Numbered from the stretch's first letter, positions 1-8,364 are shown. The stretch: 64,000 nt of DNA from Anaerolineae bacterium (GCA_021324435.1 JAJPIZ010000011.1:56989-120988), one strand, 5' to 3'. Numbers and translations: made by a program. Notes: generated from the letters alone by a model not told the origin.

Positions 1-318
1 GCTTCGCTGGCCGCCGGCGCACGAAAAGTCGGGGCGGACGGGCGTTTTCCTCCGATTGCCGCCATCGGTACGCACGATGTCAATCGCATCGAATTTGCGA
101 AACAGTATGCCCAGAAGATAAACCTGCCGAAAGACGCCTGGGAAATTCAAATGCTTTTCGGCATCCGCCGGGATTTGCAGGATCAATTGGTCAAAGATGG
201 ATACATGGTGCGCGTGTATGTTCCTTTCGGCACTCACTGGTATCCTTACTTTATGCGCCGCCTCGCAGAGCGTCCTGCCAACGTTTGGTTCTTCGTCTCG
301 AATTTCTTCAAAGGTTGA
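1..318 (+). CDS. Proline dehydrogenase, C-terminal part (gene truncated by window edge)
   Basis: The first 105 codons read open in frame 1 and stop at TGA 316-318. The peptide carries the hallmarks of the C-terminus of monofunctional proline dehydrogenase (FAD-dependent oxidation of proline to pyrroline-5-carboxylate): a GTHD motif, the block MLFGIRRDLQ and the substrate-binding block YPYFMRRLAERPAN close to the end. In this family those two arginines (RRLAERP) bind the proline carboxylate. The N-terminal part of the TIM barrel lies upstream of the window. A hairpin terminator follows within 10 bases, so this gene ends its own transcript and is not co-transcribed with the reductase downstream. 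Confidence 0.87.
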   Translation, partial: ASLAAGARKVGADGRFPPIAAIGTHDVNRIEFAKQYAQKINLPKDAWEIQMLFGIRRDLQDQLVKDGYMVRVYVPFGTHWYPYFMRRLAERPANVWFFVSNFFKG

Positions 319-327
319 ACATATAGC

Positions 328-360
328 AAGACCAGTTCCTAAAAGGAACCTGGTCTTTTG
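328..360 (+). terminator. Rho-independent terminator after proline dehydrogenase
   Basis: Arms 328-339 and 345-357 pair over 12 bp with one bulged C and a short loop of 340-344. A run of T follows. It lies 10 bases after the stop codon. Confidence 0.75.
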
Positions 361-399
361 TATTAGGGCGGGAAAGAAGTTTTGTGGTAAAACCATGCC

Positions 400-1125
400 A
401 TGTCCGATCAACCTTTAGCGTTAGTGACCGGCGCGGCGCACCGATTGGGGAAAGCCTTTGTGCTGGCGCTGGCGCGCAAAGGCTACGCCATTTTGTTGCA
501 CTATCGCACGTCCGAGGTGCAGGCCTCCGCGACTGCAACAGAGATTCGCACACTGGGCGTTCCCGTTTTTCTTTCGCAAGCCGATTTGACCGATCCGAAG
601 AAAATCAAATCCCTCTTTGAGCTGGTGGATAAAGTCCCGCATCCACTCAAAGTGCTGGTGAACTCCGCAGCCATCATGCCTGTCGGCGACGCGCGCACGC
701 TTTCGCTTCAAGATTGGGACGCGGCTTTCAATTTGAATCTGCGCGCTCCGTTTCTTTGCGCACAGGAAGCCGCCAGGCGCATGACGAACGGCGGGTTGAT
801 TGTCAACATCACGGATGTCGGGGCGCGCAAGTCGTGGAGCCGCTATCCGTCTTATTCCGTCAGCAAGGCGGGCCTCGAAGCGTTGACCAAAATATTGGCC
901 CGCGCGCTTGCGCCGTCCATTCGCGTCAATGCCATCGCGCCGGGGCTTGTTCTGCAATCTGATTTGGTTTCGCAGGATGAATGGAATCGGTTGATCGAGC
1001 GTCTGCCGCTCAAACGCGCCGCCACAGTCGAAGAGATCGCCTCAACGCTGGAATTTTTGTTGAGAAACGAATACATCACCGGACAAACGCTCATGATTGA
1101 TGGCGGTTACTCTCTGCTGGGATAG
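400..1125 (+). CDS. Short-chain dehydrogenase/reductase, pteridine-reductase-like
   Basis: The 241-residue protein has a classical SDR layout: a nucleotide-binding TGAAHRLG at residues 10-17, an NSA motif near 88-90, the catalytic YSVSK at 152-156 (Tyr152, Lys156) and the C-terminal MIDGGYSLLG. The TGAAHRLG and early HYRTS features resemble the FolM/PTR1 pteridine reductases, where the Arg selects NADPH; a 3-oxoacyl-ACP reductase role cannot be excluded. The ATG at 400 fits the start of the fold (SDQPLALVTGAA), although no good Shine-Dalgarno precedes it. The next gene starts 4 bases after the stop, so the two are probably cotranscribed. Confidence 0.8.
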   Translation: MSDQPLALVTGAAHRLGKAFVLALARKGYAILLHYRTSEVQASATATEIRTLGVPVFLSQADLTDPKKIKSLFELVDKVPHPLKVLVNSAAIMPVGDARTLSLQDWDAAFNLNLRAPFLCAQEAARRMTNGGLIVNITDVGARKSWSRYPSYSVSKAGLEALTKILARALAPSIRVNAIAPGLVLQSDLVSQDEWNRLIERLPLKRAATVEEIASTLEFLLRNEYITGQTLMIDGGYSLLG

Positions 1126-1128
1126 TCC

Positions 1129-2754
1129 ATGAATTTTCTAAAACGCCATGCCGACCTGTCGGCTTCGCTGTTGCTCATCGCGGCCGTGTTGATGTATGCC
1201 GCCCTGTTTGTTGATTTCAAAGTTGCGCCGTTTGAAGACGCGGCCATGCTCATGCGATATGCCGATCATCTCGCACATGGTTATGGCATTGTCTGGAACA
1301 TCGGTGAGCATCCCGTGGACGGCGCGACCGATTTTCTTTTCATGATTGTCTCCGCGGCGCTGATCAAGATTGGATTTCCCGTGGGACGCGCCGTGCGTTC
1401 AATTGGCTTCGCGTCGCATCTGCTGACCGTTCTGCTCGTTTATTGGGTCAATCGCAGAATTTGGAACGCAAGCATTGTTGTTTCATTATTGTCGGGATTG
1501 TATCTTGTGGTTGGAACGGGACTCGCGTATGTTGCCGCCTTTTTTGGAACCCCGTTCTTTGCCCTCTTTGCGGCTCTCACCTGGACCGTGGGTCTGCTCC
1601 TGATTCAAAAAGCGAATCCGCCCATTTGGCTTTCTCTGGTCTTCGCGTTCTCAGGCCTGATCACCGGATTAATCCGCCCCGAGGGTGTGATCCTCGCCGC
1701 GCTGATGTTGACCGCGGTGGTCATCATGAAAGGCTGGCGCGCTTCGGCGACAACAATTTTTGTGTTTGCTGGCGTATTTTTAATTCTTGGCGGCGCGTAT
1801 TTCATCTGGCGTTGGAACTATTTCGGTTATCCACTGCCGAATCCGTTTTATAAGAAGAGCGGGGGAGTCTTGCATTGGGACTCCTTCTGGGAGTCGCTTG
1901 GCAACCTGCTTCGCTTTGGCGGACCGTTCATGTTGGCTTTCCTCTTTGGTTTTCGTTCCAGCAAAACTACCCGGCAGACGATTGCATTTTTTATTCCGCT
2001 GATTTTCTTTGCGGCAACCTTCATTCTGATTGATAACCAAACTAACTTCGGCGGACGTTTTCAGTACGCGCTGTGGCCGTTGGTGCTGATCTCCTGGTAT
2101 CCGCTCGTGGATGGGCTGGGGCGCGAAATCGGCTTTTCGTGGCCGCGGCCGGTTGAAGTCCGCGCGCGAGGCGTGTGGATTCTAGTCGCGTTGGCCGTTG
2201 TGTTCGCGGGACTCTATTATTCCTGGTCGCAAAATTGCAGACTCGCCATTGATCAGCAAAATTGCAACTTTGGCGAGGAGCGCGATGGACGCTACGATGT
2301 CGCCAAGATTCTGTCGGACTATCAGGATAAAGGTTACGTGATCGCAACGACCGAGGCCGGGCTTCTTCCTTTTTATTCGAACTGGATCGCCATTGACACG
2401 TGGGGACTTAACGACGAATGGATTGCCCATCATGGCGAAGTGACGGAGGCATATCTGGATCAATACAAACCGGAGTTGATCGTGTTCCACGCGTACTTCT
2501 CTCCGTTGTCTCCGCCGAATTTGAGTGACAAGAATCTTTCGCAGGATTGGTTTCGCATGACGATCACGTTGAAGGCTTACGCCGAAAAACATGACTACAT
2601 TCTTGCCGCGGCCTTTGGCGTCAGCCCGTATGACACGCATTATTATTATGTGCGACGAGATTTCCCAGACAGCGCGAAGATTGTCCGCGCGATTTCTTCT
2701 GTGAAATATTTTTGGGGCAGGCGGGCAGTCAATTATGTTGACTTCCAGCCATAG
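1129..2754 (+). CDS. GT-C type membrane glycosyltransferase-like protein
   Basis: A 541-residue polytopic protein with about ten hydrophobic segments. The first extracytoplasmic loop contains an acidic pair, FEDAAMLMRYADHL, followed by a G-x-G-W-N-x-G-E-x-P-V-D-G pattern, the layout expected of GT-C transferases that use polyprenyl-phosphate sugars. The C-terminal about 170 residues are soluble (ATTEAGLLPFYSN, then IDTWGLNDEW). The protein at 49402-50892 has the same plan, so the two are likely paralogues. Sugar donor and acceptor cannot be deduced. It starts 4 bases after the SDR gene and its 3' end comes close to the start of the DinB-like gene. Confidence 0.65.
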   Translation: MNFLKRHADLSASLLLIAAVLMYAALFVDFKVAPFEDAAMLMRYADHLAHGYGIVWNIGEHPVDGATDFLFMIVSAALIKIGFPVGRAVRSIGFASHLLTVLLVYWVNRRIWNASIVVSLLSGLYLVVGTGLAYVAAFFGTPFFALFAALTWTVGLLLIQKANPPIWLSLVFAFSGLITGLIRPEGVILAALMLTAVVIMKGWRASATTIFVFAGVFLILGGAYFIWRWNYFGYPLPNPFYKKSGGVLHWDSFWESLGNLLRFGGPFMLAFLFGFRSSKTTRQTIAFFIPLIFFAATFILIDNQTNFGGRFQYALWPLVLISWYPLVDGLGREIGFSWPRPVEVRARGVWILVALAVVFAGLYYSWSQNCRLAIDQQNCNFGEERDGRYDVAKILSDYQDKGYVIATTEAGLLPFYSNWIAIDTWGLNDEWIAHHGEVTEAYLDQYKPELIVFHAYFSPLSPPNLSDKNLSQDWFRMTITLKAYAEKHDYILAAAFGVSPYDTHYYYVRRDFPDSAKIVRAISSVKYFWGRRAVNYVDFQP

Positions 2755-2764
2755 AGGAGAAGCG

Positions 2765-3241
2765 ATGTCGGAGACTGCCGAACTGGCGGAAAAATTGAAA
2801 TCGGAGGGCGAGAAGTTCGCCGCGTTCTTTGCGGGTCTGACCGATGCCGAATGGCAAATGGAAGTCTATACGGAAGGCTCGGTGTGGACGATTCGCAACA
2901 TCCTCGCGCACTTAATGACATCTGAGCGTGCCTTTGTCAAATTGTTCGAGGATGTTCGTCGAGGTGGTCCGGGCGTGTCGGAAGATTTTGTGATTGACCG
3001 CTATAACGCGCGTCAGCAGGAAAAAACAAGAGAATTAACGCCGAGCGAACTGCTCGATCAATATAAATCTGTGAGAGCACAAATGATCGCATGGGTTTCG
3101 GGTATCAGTGATTCGGATTTGGATAAAACTGGCCGCCATCCATTCCTCGGTGTGACCACTATGCGCGAGATGGTGAAGATGGTTTATATTCATAATCAAA
3201 TCCATTATCGCGATGTGCGAAAAGTATTGAAGCCGAGTTGA
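2765..3241 (+). CDS. DinB-like / maleylpyruvate isomerase N-terminal-like four-helix protein
   Basis: A 158-residue protein of the DinB/MDMPI four-helix bundle type. This superfamily uses a His triad for metal. Here LAHLMTSERAF offers the first His and YIHNQIHYRDVRKVL near the C-terminus offers a His pair spaced as in the family. Function is unknown; relatives include thiol-dependent transferases and uncharacterised DUF1572/DUF664 proteins. The start at 2765 is chosen over an in-frame start 30 bases upstream because GAGGAG lies 6 bases before it and the longer form would overlap the preceding gene. Confidence 0.65.
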   Translation: MSETAELAEKLKSEGEKFAAFFAGLTDAEWQMEVYTEGSVWTIRNILAHLMTSERAFVKLFEDVRRGGPGVSEDFVIDRYNARQQEKTRELTPSELLDQYKSVRAQMIAWVSGISDSDLDKTGRHPFLGVTTMREMVKMVYIHNQIHYRDVRKVLKPS

Positions 3242-3251
3242 TCTACCTTCC

Positions 3252-4133
3252 ATGCCGCGCCTTCTAACTCTCCTCCGCTTGTCTCGTCCGCTTTATCTGC
3301 TCCTTGTCGCGCTGACCTACATTCTCGGCGTCGGCGTTGCGCGCTACCTCGGCAAAACACAGACGCCCGCGATCTTCTGGCTTGGCCTGGTTGGCATCTT
3401 GTTTTCCTTGATTGCCATGAATCTATTGGCCGAAGTCTTTCGCCCACTCAACGAACCCATCGTGCCCGATGAATCTGCGGCTGACCGCAGAGCTGTCCGC
3501 GACGCGGCATTGTATGTTTCCATCGCGGCTTTGGCGTCGCTGGCCGTGATTGCTTTTCTGCTTTTCAAAGATGGCCGCGTGACGCCACAACTTTTGGTCT
3601 TCCTGATATTGTCGCTTGTCATCATCATTGCCTATTCGGTTCCGCCTATCCGTTTGCTTGATAAAGGTTTTGGCGAGTTCGCGCTCGCGCTTTACCTTGC
3701 TTATATTGTTCCATCCATTGCCTTTCTTCTGCAGGCAGGCGAACTTCATCGCTTGTTGAACAGCCTGGCGGTTCCACTTACCTTCCTTGCGCTGGCTTCG
3801 CTTCTTGCGCTCGACTTTCCAGCGTATGCCGGCGATCTAAAATATGAACGCCGCACACTGCTGACTCGCCTCGGCTGGGAACGTGCGACTCCGTTGCACC
3901 ATGGGCTTGTCCTCGCGGCTTATGTTCTCTTTGCCGTCACGCCTCTTCTTGGATTTTCACTCGCGTTGCTTTGGCCCGCATTTCTTTCACTTCCGTTTGG
4001 GCTGATTCAAATTTATTGGCTTCGTAACATCACCCTCGGCGCGAAACCCATTTGGACTCTTCTGACTGCCAACGCGATGGCCCTCTTCGGATTGACTGCT
4101 TATTTCCTGACGTTGACTTTTTGGCTGAGATGA
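3252..4133 (+). CDS. UbiA-superfamily prenyltransferase-like membrane protein with a degenerate Asp motif
   Basis: The 293-residue protein has about eight to nine hydrophobic segments and the general plan of UbiA prenyltransferases (N-terminal LRLSRPLYLLLVALTYILG). The first aspartate-rich motif, normally NDxxD, reads MNLLAEVFRPLNE here, so the magnesium/diphosphate ligands appear to be missing. The second region, LDFPAYAGDLKYERRTL, retains two aspartates 7 residues apart and basic residues. It may be a divergent prenyltransferase or a family member that has changed function. It sits 4 bases upstream of moeA. Confidence 0.6.
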   Translation: MPRLLTLLRLSRPLYLLLVALTYILGVGVARYLGKTQTPAIFWLGLVGILFSLIAMNLLAEVFRPLNEPIVPDESAADRRAVRDAALYVSIAALASLAVIAFLLFKDGRVTPQLLVFLILSLVIIIAYSVPPIRLLDKGFGEFALALYLAYIVPSIAFLLQAGELHRLLNSLAVPLTFLALASLLALDFPAYAGDLKYERRTLLTRLGWERATPLHHGLVLAAYVLFAVTPLLGFSLALLWPAFLSLPFGLIQIYWLRNITLGAKPIWTLLTANAMALFGLTAYFLTLTFWLR

Positions 4134-4137
4134 CCTC

Positions 4138-5382
4138 ATGCCTGAATTCCTGACTCTTCTGCCGCCGGACGAAGCCCGCGCGCTTTTGCTCTCGCATCTT
4201 TCCGCCCCGAAAGCGGACTCCGAATTAATCAGCACCGACTTGTCCCTCGGCCGCGTGACCGCCGAAGATATCCTCGCGCCGCATCCCCTGCCGGAGTTCC
4301 CGCGTTCGACCGTGGACGGGTACGCCGTCCGCGCGCGCGATACATTTGGCGCAAGCGATTCATTGCCCGCGTATTTGAATCTGATCGGCGAAGTGCCGAT
4401 GGGCGACGCGCCTGCATTTCAGATTCAGCAAAGCCAATGCGCGTTGATTCACACCGGCGGCATGTTGCCCGATGGCGCGGACGCGGTCGTGATGCTGGAG
4501 CAGACGCAAATTGCACGGTCCAATGAAATCGAAATCATGCGCGCGATCGCGGAGGGCGAAAACGTGATACGCGTCGGCGAGGATGTGGTCGCGGGAACGG
4601 TCATCCTGCCGAGGGGCCGAAAGATGCGTCCCGCAGAGATTGGCGGATTGATGGCGCTGGGGATCACTTCCGTGCGCGTAGTCACTAAGATACGCGTCGG
4701 CCTGATTTCATCCGGCGATGAGATCGTGAATCCGAGTCAACGGCCGCGCCGCGGGCAGGTCCGCGATGTCAACGCGTACACGCTGGCCTCGCTGGTGACA
4801 AAGTCCGGTGGGGAGGCGGTAATGTATGGCATCGTGCCCGATGAAAAGTCTGCACTGAAAGAAACTGCCGCGCGTGCCTTGCGTGAATGTGATGTGGCGG
4901 TGATCACCGCGGGTTCATCGGCCAGCACGCGCGACATGACTGCCGAGGTGATCGGCTCGCTGGGCAAACCCGGCGTGCTTGTGCATGGAATCAACACGCG
5001 GCCCGGCAAGCCGACGATTTTGGGCGCGTGCGACGGCAAGGCCGTGATCGGGCTTCCGGGCAACCCGGTCAGCGCGCTGGTGAATGGATATTTATTCGTC
5101 GCGCCGGTGATTGAAAAATTGTTGGGGTTGCCACTTGATAAACCGCGCCCGTCTGTGCTGGCGCGCTTGACGGTGAACGTCTCTTCGCAAGCTGGACGAG
5201 AAGATTGGATTCCTGTAAAGCTCGTAAATCGTAAATCGGAAATCGGAAATTGGGACGCTGAACCTATTTTTGGAAAGAGTAATTTGATCTTTACCCTCGC
5301 CGCCGCGGACGGATTGCTCCGCATCGCGCCCGACGCGACGGGAGTCAGCGCGGGGGAGAGGGTGGAAGTGTTTTTGATATGA
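4138..5382 (+). CDS. moeA: Molybdopterin molybdenumtransferase MoeA
   Basis: The 414-residue protein matches full-length MoeA, which inserts molybdate into adenylylated molybdopterin in the cytoplasm. Visible markers are FPRSTVDGYAVRARD near residue 54, the IHTGGMLPDGADAVVMLE block, LISSGDEIV, the MoCF-domain TAGSSASTRDMTAEV and the GLPGNPVSALV motif. Residues 363-371 (NRKSEIGN) are encoded by a heptanucleotide repeat and probably form a tolerated loop insertion in the C-terminal beta barrel. The stop overlaps the start of the second moeA gene by 4 bases, so the two are translationally coupled. Confidence 0.93.
   Translation: MPEFLTLLPPDEARALLLSHLSAPKADSELISTDLSLGRVTAEDILAPHPLPEFPRSTVDGYAVRARDTFGASDSLPAYLNLIGEVPMGDAPAFQIQQSQCALIHTGGMLPDGADAVVMLEQTQIARSNEIEIMRAIAEGENVIRVGEDVVAGTVILPRGRKMRPAEIGGLMALGITSVRVVTKIRVGLISSGDEIVNPSQRPRRGQVRDVNAYTLASLVTKSGGEAVMYGIVPDEKSALKETAARALRECDVAVITAGSSASTRDMTAEVIGSLGKPGVLVHGINTRPGKPTILGACDGKAVIGLPGNPVSALVNGYLFVAPVIEKLLGLPLDKPRPSVLARLTVNVSSQAGREDWIPVKLVNRKSEIGNWDAEPIFGKSNLIFTLAAADGLLRIAPDATGVSAGERVEVFLI
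5224..5250 (+). repeat. Heptanucleotide repeat, unit AAATCGG/AAATCGT, inside moeA
   Basis: Almost four copies of a 7-base unit (GTAAATC, GTAAATC, GGAAATC, GGAAAT) encode NRKSEIGN in frame within moeA. The same family recurs at 6296-6335 in the next gene. Confidence 0.85.
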
Positions 5383-7415
5383 GTGTCTACCTCCACGACA
5401 TTCCTCTCCCCGAAGCCAAGTCACGCCTCGAGGCCGCGCTGAAAGACGCAAATCTCTGGCGCGTGCTTGGAGTCGAATCGATTCCGCTCGATGAAAACGC
5501 GCTGGGCCGCGTCTTGGCCGAACCGATCTGGGCAAAAATTTCCTCGCCGCATTACCATGCCTCCGCCATGGACGGCTTTGCCGTCCGCGCAGAAGATACA
5601 AACGGCGCGCAACCGTCAACGCCGCTCCAACTTCCTGTAATTGACTCTTCATCGTCCATTGTCCATCGTCCATCGTCCGCGCAATACGTTGACACCGGCG
5701 ACCCTCTCCCCGAATGGGCGGACGCGGTGATTCCGATTGAGAATGTCGAATCGCTTGACGCCGACGGAAATATTTCGTCCATTGTCCGTGGTCCATCGTC
5801 TATCAGGATCCGCGCCGCCGTCGCGCCATGGAGCCATGTCCGCCCGATGGGAGAAGACATCGTTGCGACGCAACTTGTTTTGCCCGCAGGCCATGTCCTG
5901 CGTCCAGTTGATTTGGGCGGGATTGCCGCGGCGGGACATGAGCAAATCAACGTGGCGCGCAAGCCGCGGGTCGCGATTTTGCCGACAGGCAGTGAACTCG
6001 TTCCGATTGGCTCCAAACTCAAAGCGGGTGACATCCTCGAATATAACTCGCTCGTCCTCGCCGCGCAGATTCGGTCCATGGGCGGCGAAGCGACTCGCTA
6101 TCCGATCCTCAAAGATAATTTCGATTTGATTTGTGAGTGCGTCCAGGAAGCCGCGCAAGACCACGATTTGATTCTGCTCAACGCCGGTTCGTCTGCGGGC
6201 GCGGAAGATTTCTCTGCGAAGGTCGTGGAAAAACTGGGAACGCTTCTGGTTCACGGCGTTGCGGTTCGCCCGGGTCACCCGGTCATCATGGGGATGATAA
6301 ATCGAAAATCGGAAATCGGAAATCGGAAATCGGAGAACGTGGCACATAACACTTGGAACCTGACACCGATAATAGGCGTCCCCGGCTACCCCGTCTCAGC
6401 CGCGCTGACGATTGATATTTTTGTCGAGCCGATTCTTGCAAAATGGCTCGGACGCAGACCGAATGAACTATCTGTCGAGACGGCGCAATTGACGCGTAAG
6501 GTCAATTCACCTGCGGGCGATGAAGATTACATCCGTGTCGCGGTTGGCAGGGTCGGAGATAAACTTCTCGCCGCGCCGCTTTTGCGCGGAGCAGGCGTCA
6601 TCACCTCGCTGGTTCAGGCCGACGGACTCGTCATCCTGCCGCCCGGTGTGCAGGGACTCGAGGCAGGCGAGAAGGTCAATGTTCATTTGTATCGAAGCAG
6701 AGCCGAACTCGAGCGAACAATTTTTTGCATTGGTTCCCATGATCTCACGCTCGATCTCATGGCGCAATTTCTTGCCGAGCATGATCGCCGCCTCGCATCC
6801 GCCAATGTTGGTTCTCAGGGCGGATTGGTCGCGCTTCGACGCGGGGAGGCTCATCTGGCGGGTTCGCATCTGCTCGATCCCGAAACGGGCGAATACAATA
6901 TTTCCTATGTTCGCCAGTACATGCCGGAGATTCCCGTTAAAGTCGTGGCGTTGGTCAAACGTGATCAGGGGTTGTTGGTGAAACGCGGAAACCCAAAGGG
7001 AATCAAAACTTTGGAAGACCTCAGCCGCTCGAACGTCCGATTTGTGAACCGGCAACGCGGCGCAGGCACGCGTGTCCTGCTGGATTATCATCTCAACTTA
7101 AAAAAGATTCTGTCCGAATCGATTCAAGGGTACAATCGGGAAGAATATACCCATCTCGGCGTCGCGGCGGCCATTGCTTCGGGCCGCGCGGATTGCGGAC
7201 TCGGCATCGCGGCCGCGGCGCAGGCGTTGGATTTGGATTTTATTCCGCTCTTTCAGGAACGATATGATTTGATCGTTCCGAAAGAACATGCAGACGGCGA
7301 ACTGCTTGCGCCTCTTTTCGGACTTTTGAGCGGGCGCGCGTTTCGAGATGCCGTTTCCAAACTTCCAGGCTACGACGTGTCTGTGATGGGCGCGGTGATT
7401 TTGGAGGACGAATGA
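5379..7415 (+). CDS. MoeA fused to a C-terminal periplasmic-binding-protein-like domain
   Basis: The 678-residue protein starts with a MoeA of about 440 residues (YHASAMDGFAVRAED, GDPLPEWADAVIPIE, LPTGSELV, LNAGSSAGAEDFSAKV, GVPGYPVSAAL). The remaining about 230 residues form a PBP-like domain (IFCIGSHDLTLDLMAQFL; NRQRGAGTRVLLDYHL; RADCGLGIAAAAQAL) like the domain of ModE/LysR-type or tungstate/molybdate-binding proteins. The combination is a recognised architecture, 'molybdopterin biosynthesis protein with PBP domain'. A second MoeA beside the first suggests either different metal specificity (Mo versus W) or oxyanion sensing by the PBP part; both are inferences. Three in-frame heptamer-repeat insertions occur near residues 91-101, 133-142 and 307-319. 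Confidence 0.88.
   Translation: MSVYLHDIPLPEAKSRLEAALKDANLWRVLGVESIPLDENALGRVLAEPIWAKISSPHYHASAMDGFAVRAEDTNGAQPSTPLQLPVIDSSSSIVHRPSSAQYVDTGDPLPEWADAVIPIENVESLDADGNISSIVRGPSSIRIRAAVAPWSHVRPMGEDIVATQLVLPAGHVLRPVDLGGIAAAGHEQINVARKPRVAILPTGSELVPIGSKLKAGDILEYNSLVLAAQIRSMGGEATRYPILKDNFDLICECVQEAAQDHDLILLNAGSSAGAEDFSAKVVEKLGTLLVHGVAVRPGHPVIMGMINRKSEIGNRKSENVAHNTWNLTPIIGVPGYPVSAALTIDIFVEPILAKWLGRRPNELSVETAQLTRKVNSPAGDEDYIRVAVGRVGDKLLAAPLLRGAGVITSLVQADGLVILPPGVQGLEAGEKVNVHLYRSRAELERTIFCIGSHDLTLDLMAQFLAEHDRRLASANVGSQGGLVALRRGEAHLAGSHLLDPETGEYNISYVRQYMPEIPVKVVALVKRDQGLLVKRGNPKGIKTLEDLSRSNVRFVNRQRGAGTRVLLDYHLNLKKILSESIQGYNREEYTHLGVAAAIASGRADCGLGIAAAAQALDLDFIPLFQERYDLIVPKEHADGELLAPLFGLLSGRAFRDAVSKLPGYDVSVMGAVILEDE
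5651..5679 (+). repeat. Heptanucleotide repeat, unit TCGTCCA, inside the moeA-PBP gene
   Basis: Four successive 7-base units TCGTCCA, TTGTCCA, TCGTCCA, TCGTCC encode SSSIVHRPSSA in frame. The family is unrelated in sequence to the AAATCGG repeat but has the same unit length. Confidence 0.85.
5775..5804 (+). repeat. Second copy of the TCGTCCA heptanucleotide repeat in the moeA-PBP gene
   Basis: Units TCGTCCA, TTGTCCG, TGGTCCA, TCGTCTA are diverged copies of the repeat at 5651-5679 and encode SSIVRGPSSI in frame, about 125 bases downstream of the first copy. Confidence 0.8.
6296..6335 (+). repeat. Heptanucleotide repeat, unit AAATCGG, inside the moeA-PBP gene
   Basis: About five units of AAATCGG/AAATCGA encode NRKSEIGNRKSEN just after the conserved HPVIMGM strand. 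It is the same family as the repeat in the preceding moeA. Confidence 0.88.
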
Positions 7416-7780
7416 ATGATGCAATTATCATTGACGATAATCGCTCGACGGCGGATGCCCTGCATCAAATGTTGACTGTGCTGGATGTTCCAGCGCGTGT
7501 CGCATATGGCGCCAGCCCGGCGATGTCTTTGTTAAGTGGTTTTACGCCCGGCCTGATTTTGCTCGACATCAACATGCCCGGCGTGGATGGACTCGAAATC
7601 CTGGCCTACCTTCGCCGGGAACCGCGCTTGATTCCCGTGCCGGTTGTTGTAATCACATCTGATGATCAGCCCGAAACGCGGGCGCGTGTCATGAAAGGCG
7701 GAGCCAGCGCGATGATCATCAAGCCCGCCACCCTTGAGTCGCTCGAAGAGAATTTGAAAAAGATTGGAATCATAAAGTAG
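7412..7780 (+). CDS. Single-domain response regulator (CheY-like receiver)
   Basis: A 122-residue stand-alone receiver domain. The acidic pair DD at residues 8-9, the phosphoacceptor in LILLDINMPGVDG, the switch Thr/Ser in VVITSD and the conserved Lys in IIKPATLE are all present. No output domain is encoded. The ATG overlaps the end of the moeA-PBP gene by 4 bases. The cognate kinase is not next to it. Confidence 0.85.
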   Translation: MNDAIIIDDNRSTADALHQMLTVLDVPARVAYGASPAMSLLSGFTPGLILLDINMPGVDGLEILAYLRREPRLIPVPVVVITSDDQPETRARVMKGGASAMIIKPATLESLEENLKKIGIIK

Positions 7781-7814
7781 GCGCGCAATCTATGGCGCCC
7801 GAATTGGTCAACAT

Positions 7815-8279
7815 ATGCCGATTTCCGCTGGAATCCCCGCTCCCGATTTTGAACTGCTTGACGATCAAAACGTAACCCGCCATCTCTCCGATTATCGCGG
7901 TCACGCTGTGATCCTGTATTTCTACCCTGAAGACGATACGCCGGGTTGCACAAAGGAAGCCTGCAATTTTCGCGATGATTATTCCGCGTACGAAAAAGCA
8001 GGCGTCGTGATTTTAGGCGTCAGCCCGGATACTGTAGAATCTCACGTAAAATTCAAAAAGAAATTTCAATTGCCGTTCCCATTGCTGGCCGATGTCGGAC
8101 ATAAAGTCTGTGATGTCTATGGCGTGTGGGGACCCAAGAAGTTTATGGGAAAGGAATACGAGGGCGTGCTCCGCACGACGTTCCTGATAGACGCGCACGG
8201 AAAAATTGCACGCGTCTTTGAAAGTGTCCGCCCGTCGGAGCACAGCGCTCAGGTCCTGGACGCCTTGAAAGCAATTTAA
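7815..8279 (+). CDS. bcp: Thiol peroxiredoxin, Bcp/PrxQ family
   Basis: A 154-residue peroxiredoxin that reduces peroxides with thioredoxin as likely electron donor. The peroxidatic Cys is in DDTPGCTKEACNFRD, and the Cys five residues later is the usual resolving Cys of alpha-type Bcp. The YFYPEDDTPGCT block and the C-terminal FLIDAHGKIARVF strand are typical. A terminator follows, separating it from the respiratory cluster. Confidence 0.92.
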   Translation: MPISAGIPAPDFELLDDQNVTRHLSDYRGHAVILYFYPEDDTPGCTKEACNFRDDYSAYEKAGVVILGVSPDTVESHVKFKKKFQLPFPLLADVGHKVCDVYGVWGPKKFMGKEYEGVLRTTFLIDAHGKIARVFESVRPSEHSAQVLDALKAI

Positions 8280-8290
8280 CCCCGTTTTCA

Positions 8291-8325
8291 TACAGCCGCC
8301 GAAGAGGCGGCTTTGTATTTGGACT
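8291..8325 (+). terminator. Terminator after bcp
   Basis: Arms AGCCGCC (8294-8300) and GGCGGCT (8306-8312) form a GC-rich stem with a 5-base loop, followed by a T-rich stretch (TTGTATTT). It lies 14 bases after the bcp stop codon. Confidence 0.7.
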
Positions 8326-8346
8326 CAATCTGCCAAATAAGCGTGA

Positions 8347-8364
8347 CAAATTTGACGAAATTTG
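8347..8364. promoter_or_regulatory. Perfect dyad upstream of the cytochrome oxidase cluster (operator candidate)
   Basis: CAAATTT at 8347-8353 and AAATTTG at 8358-8364 are exact inverted 7-mers separated by GACG. The AT-rich dyad lies about 170 bases before ctaC. The binding protein is unknown. Confidence 0.35.

Noticed and set aside
421..957. Long antisense ORF opposite the SDR gene
   Set aside because: A shadow of a clearly conserved reductase; its translation shows no family motif.
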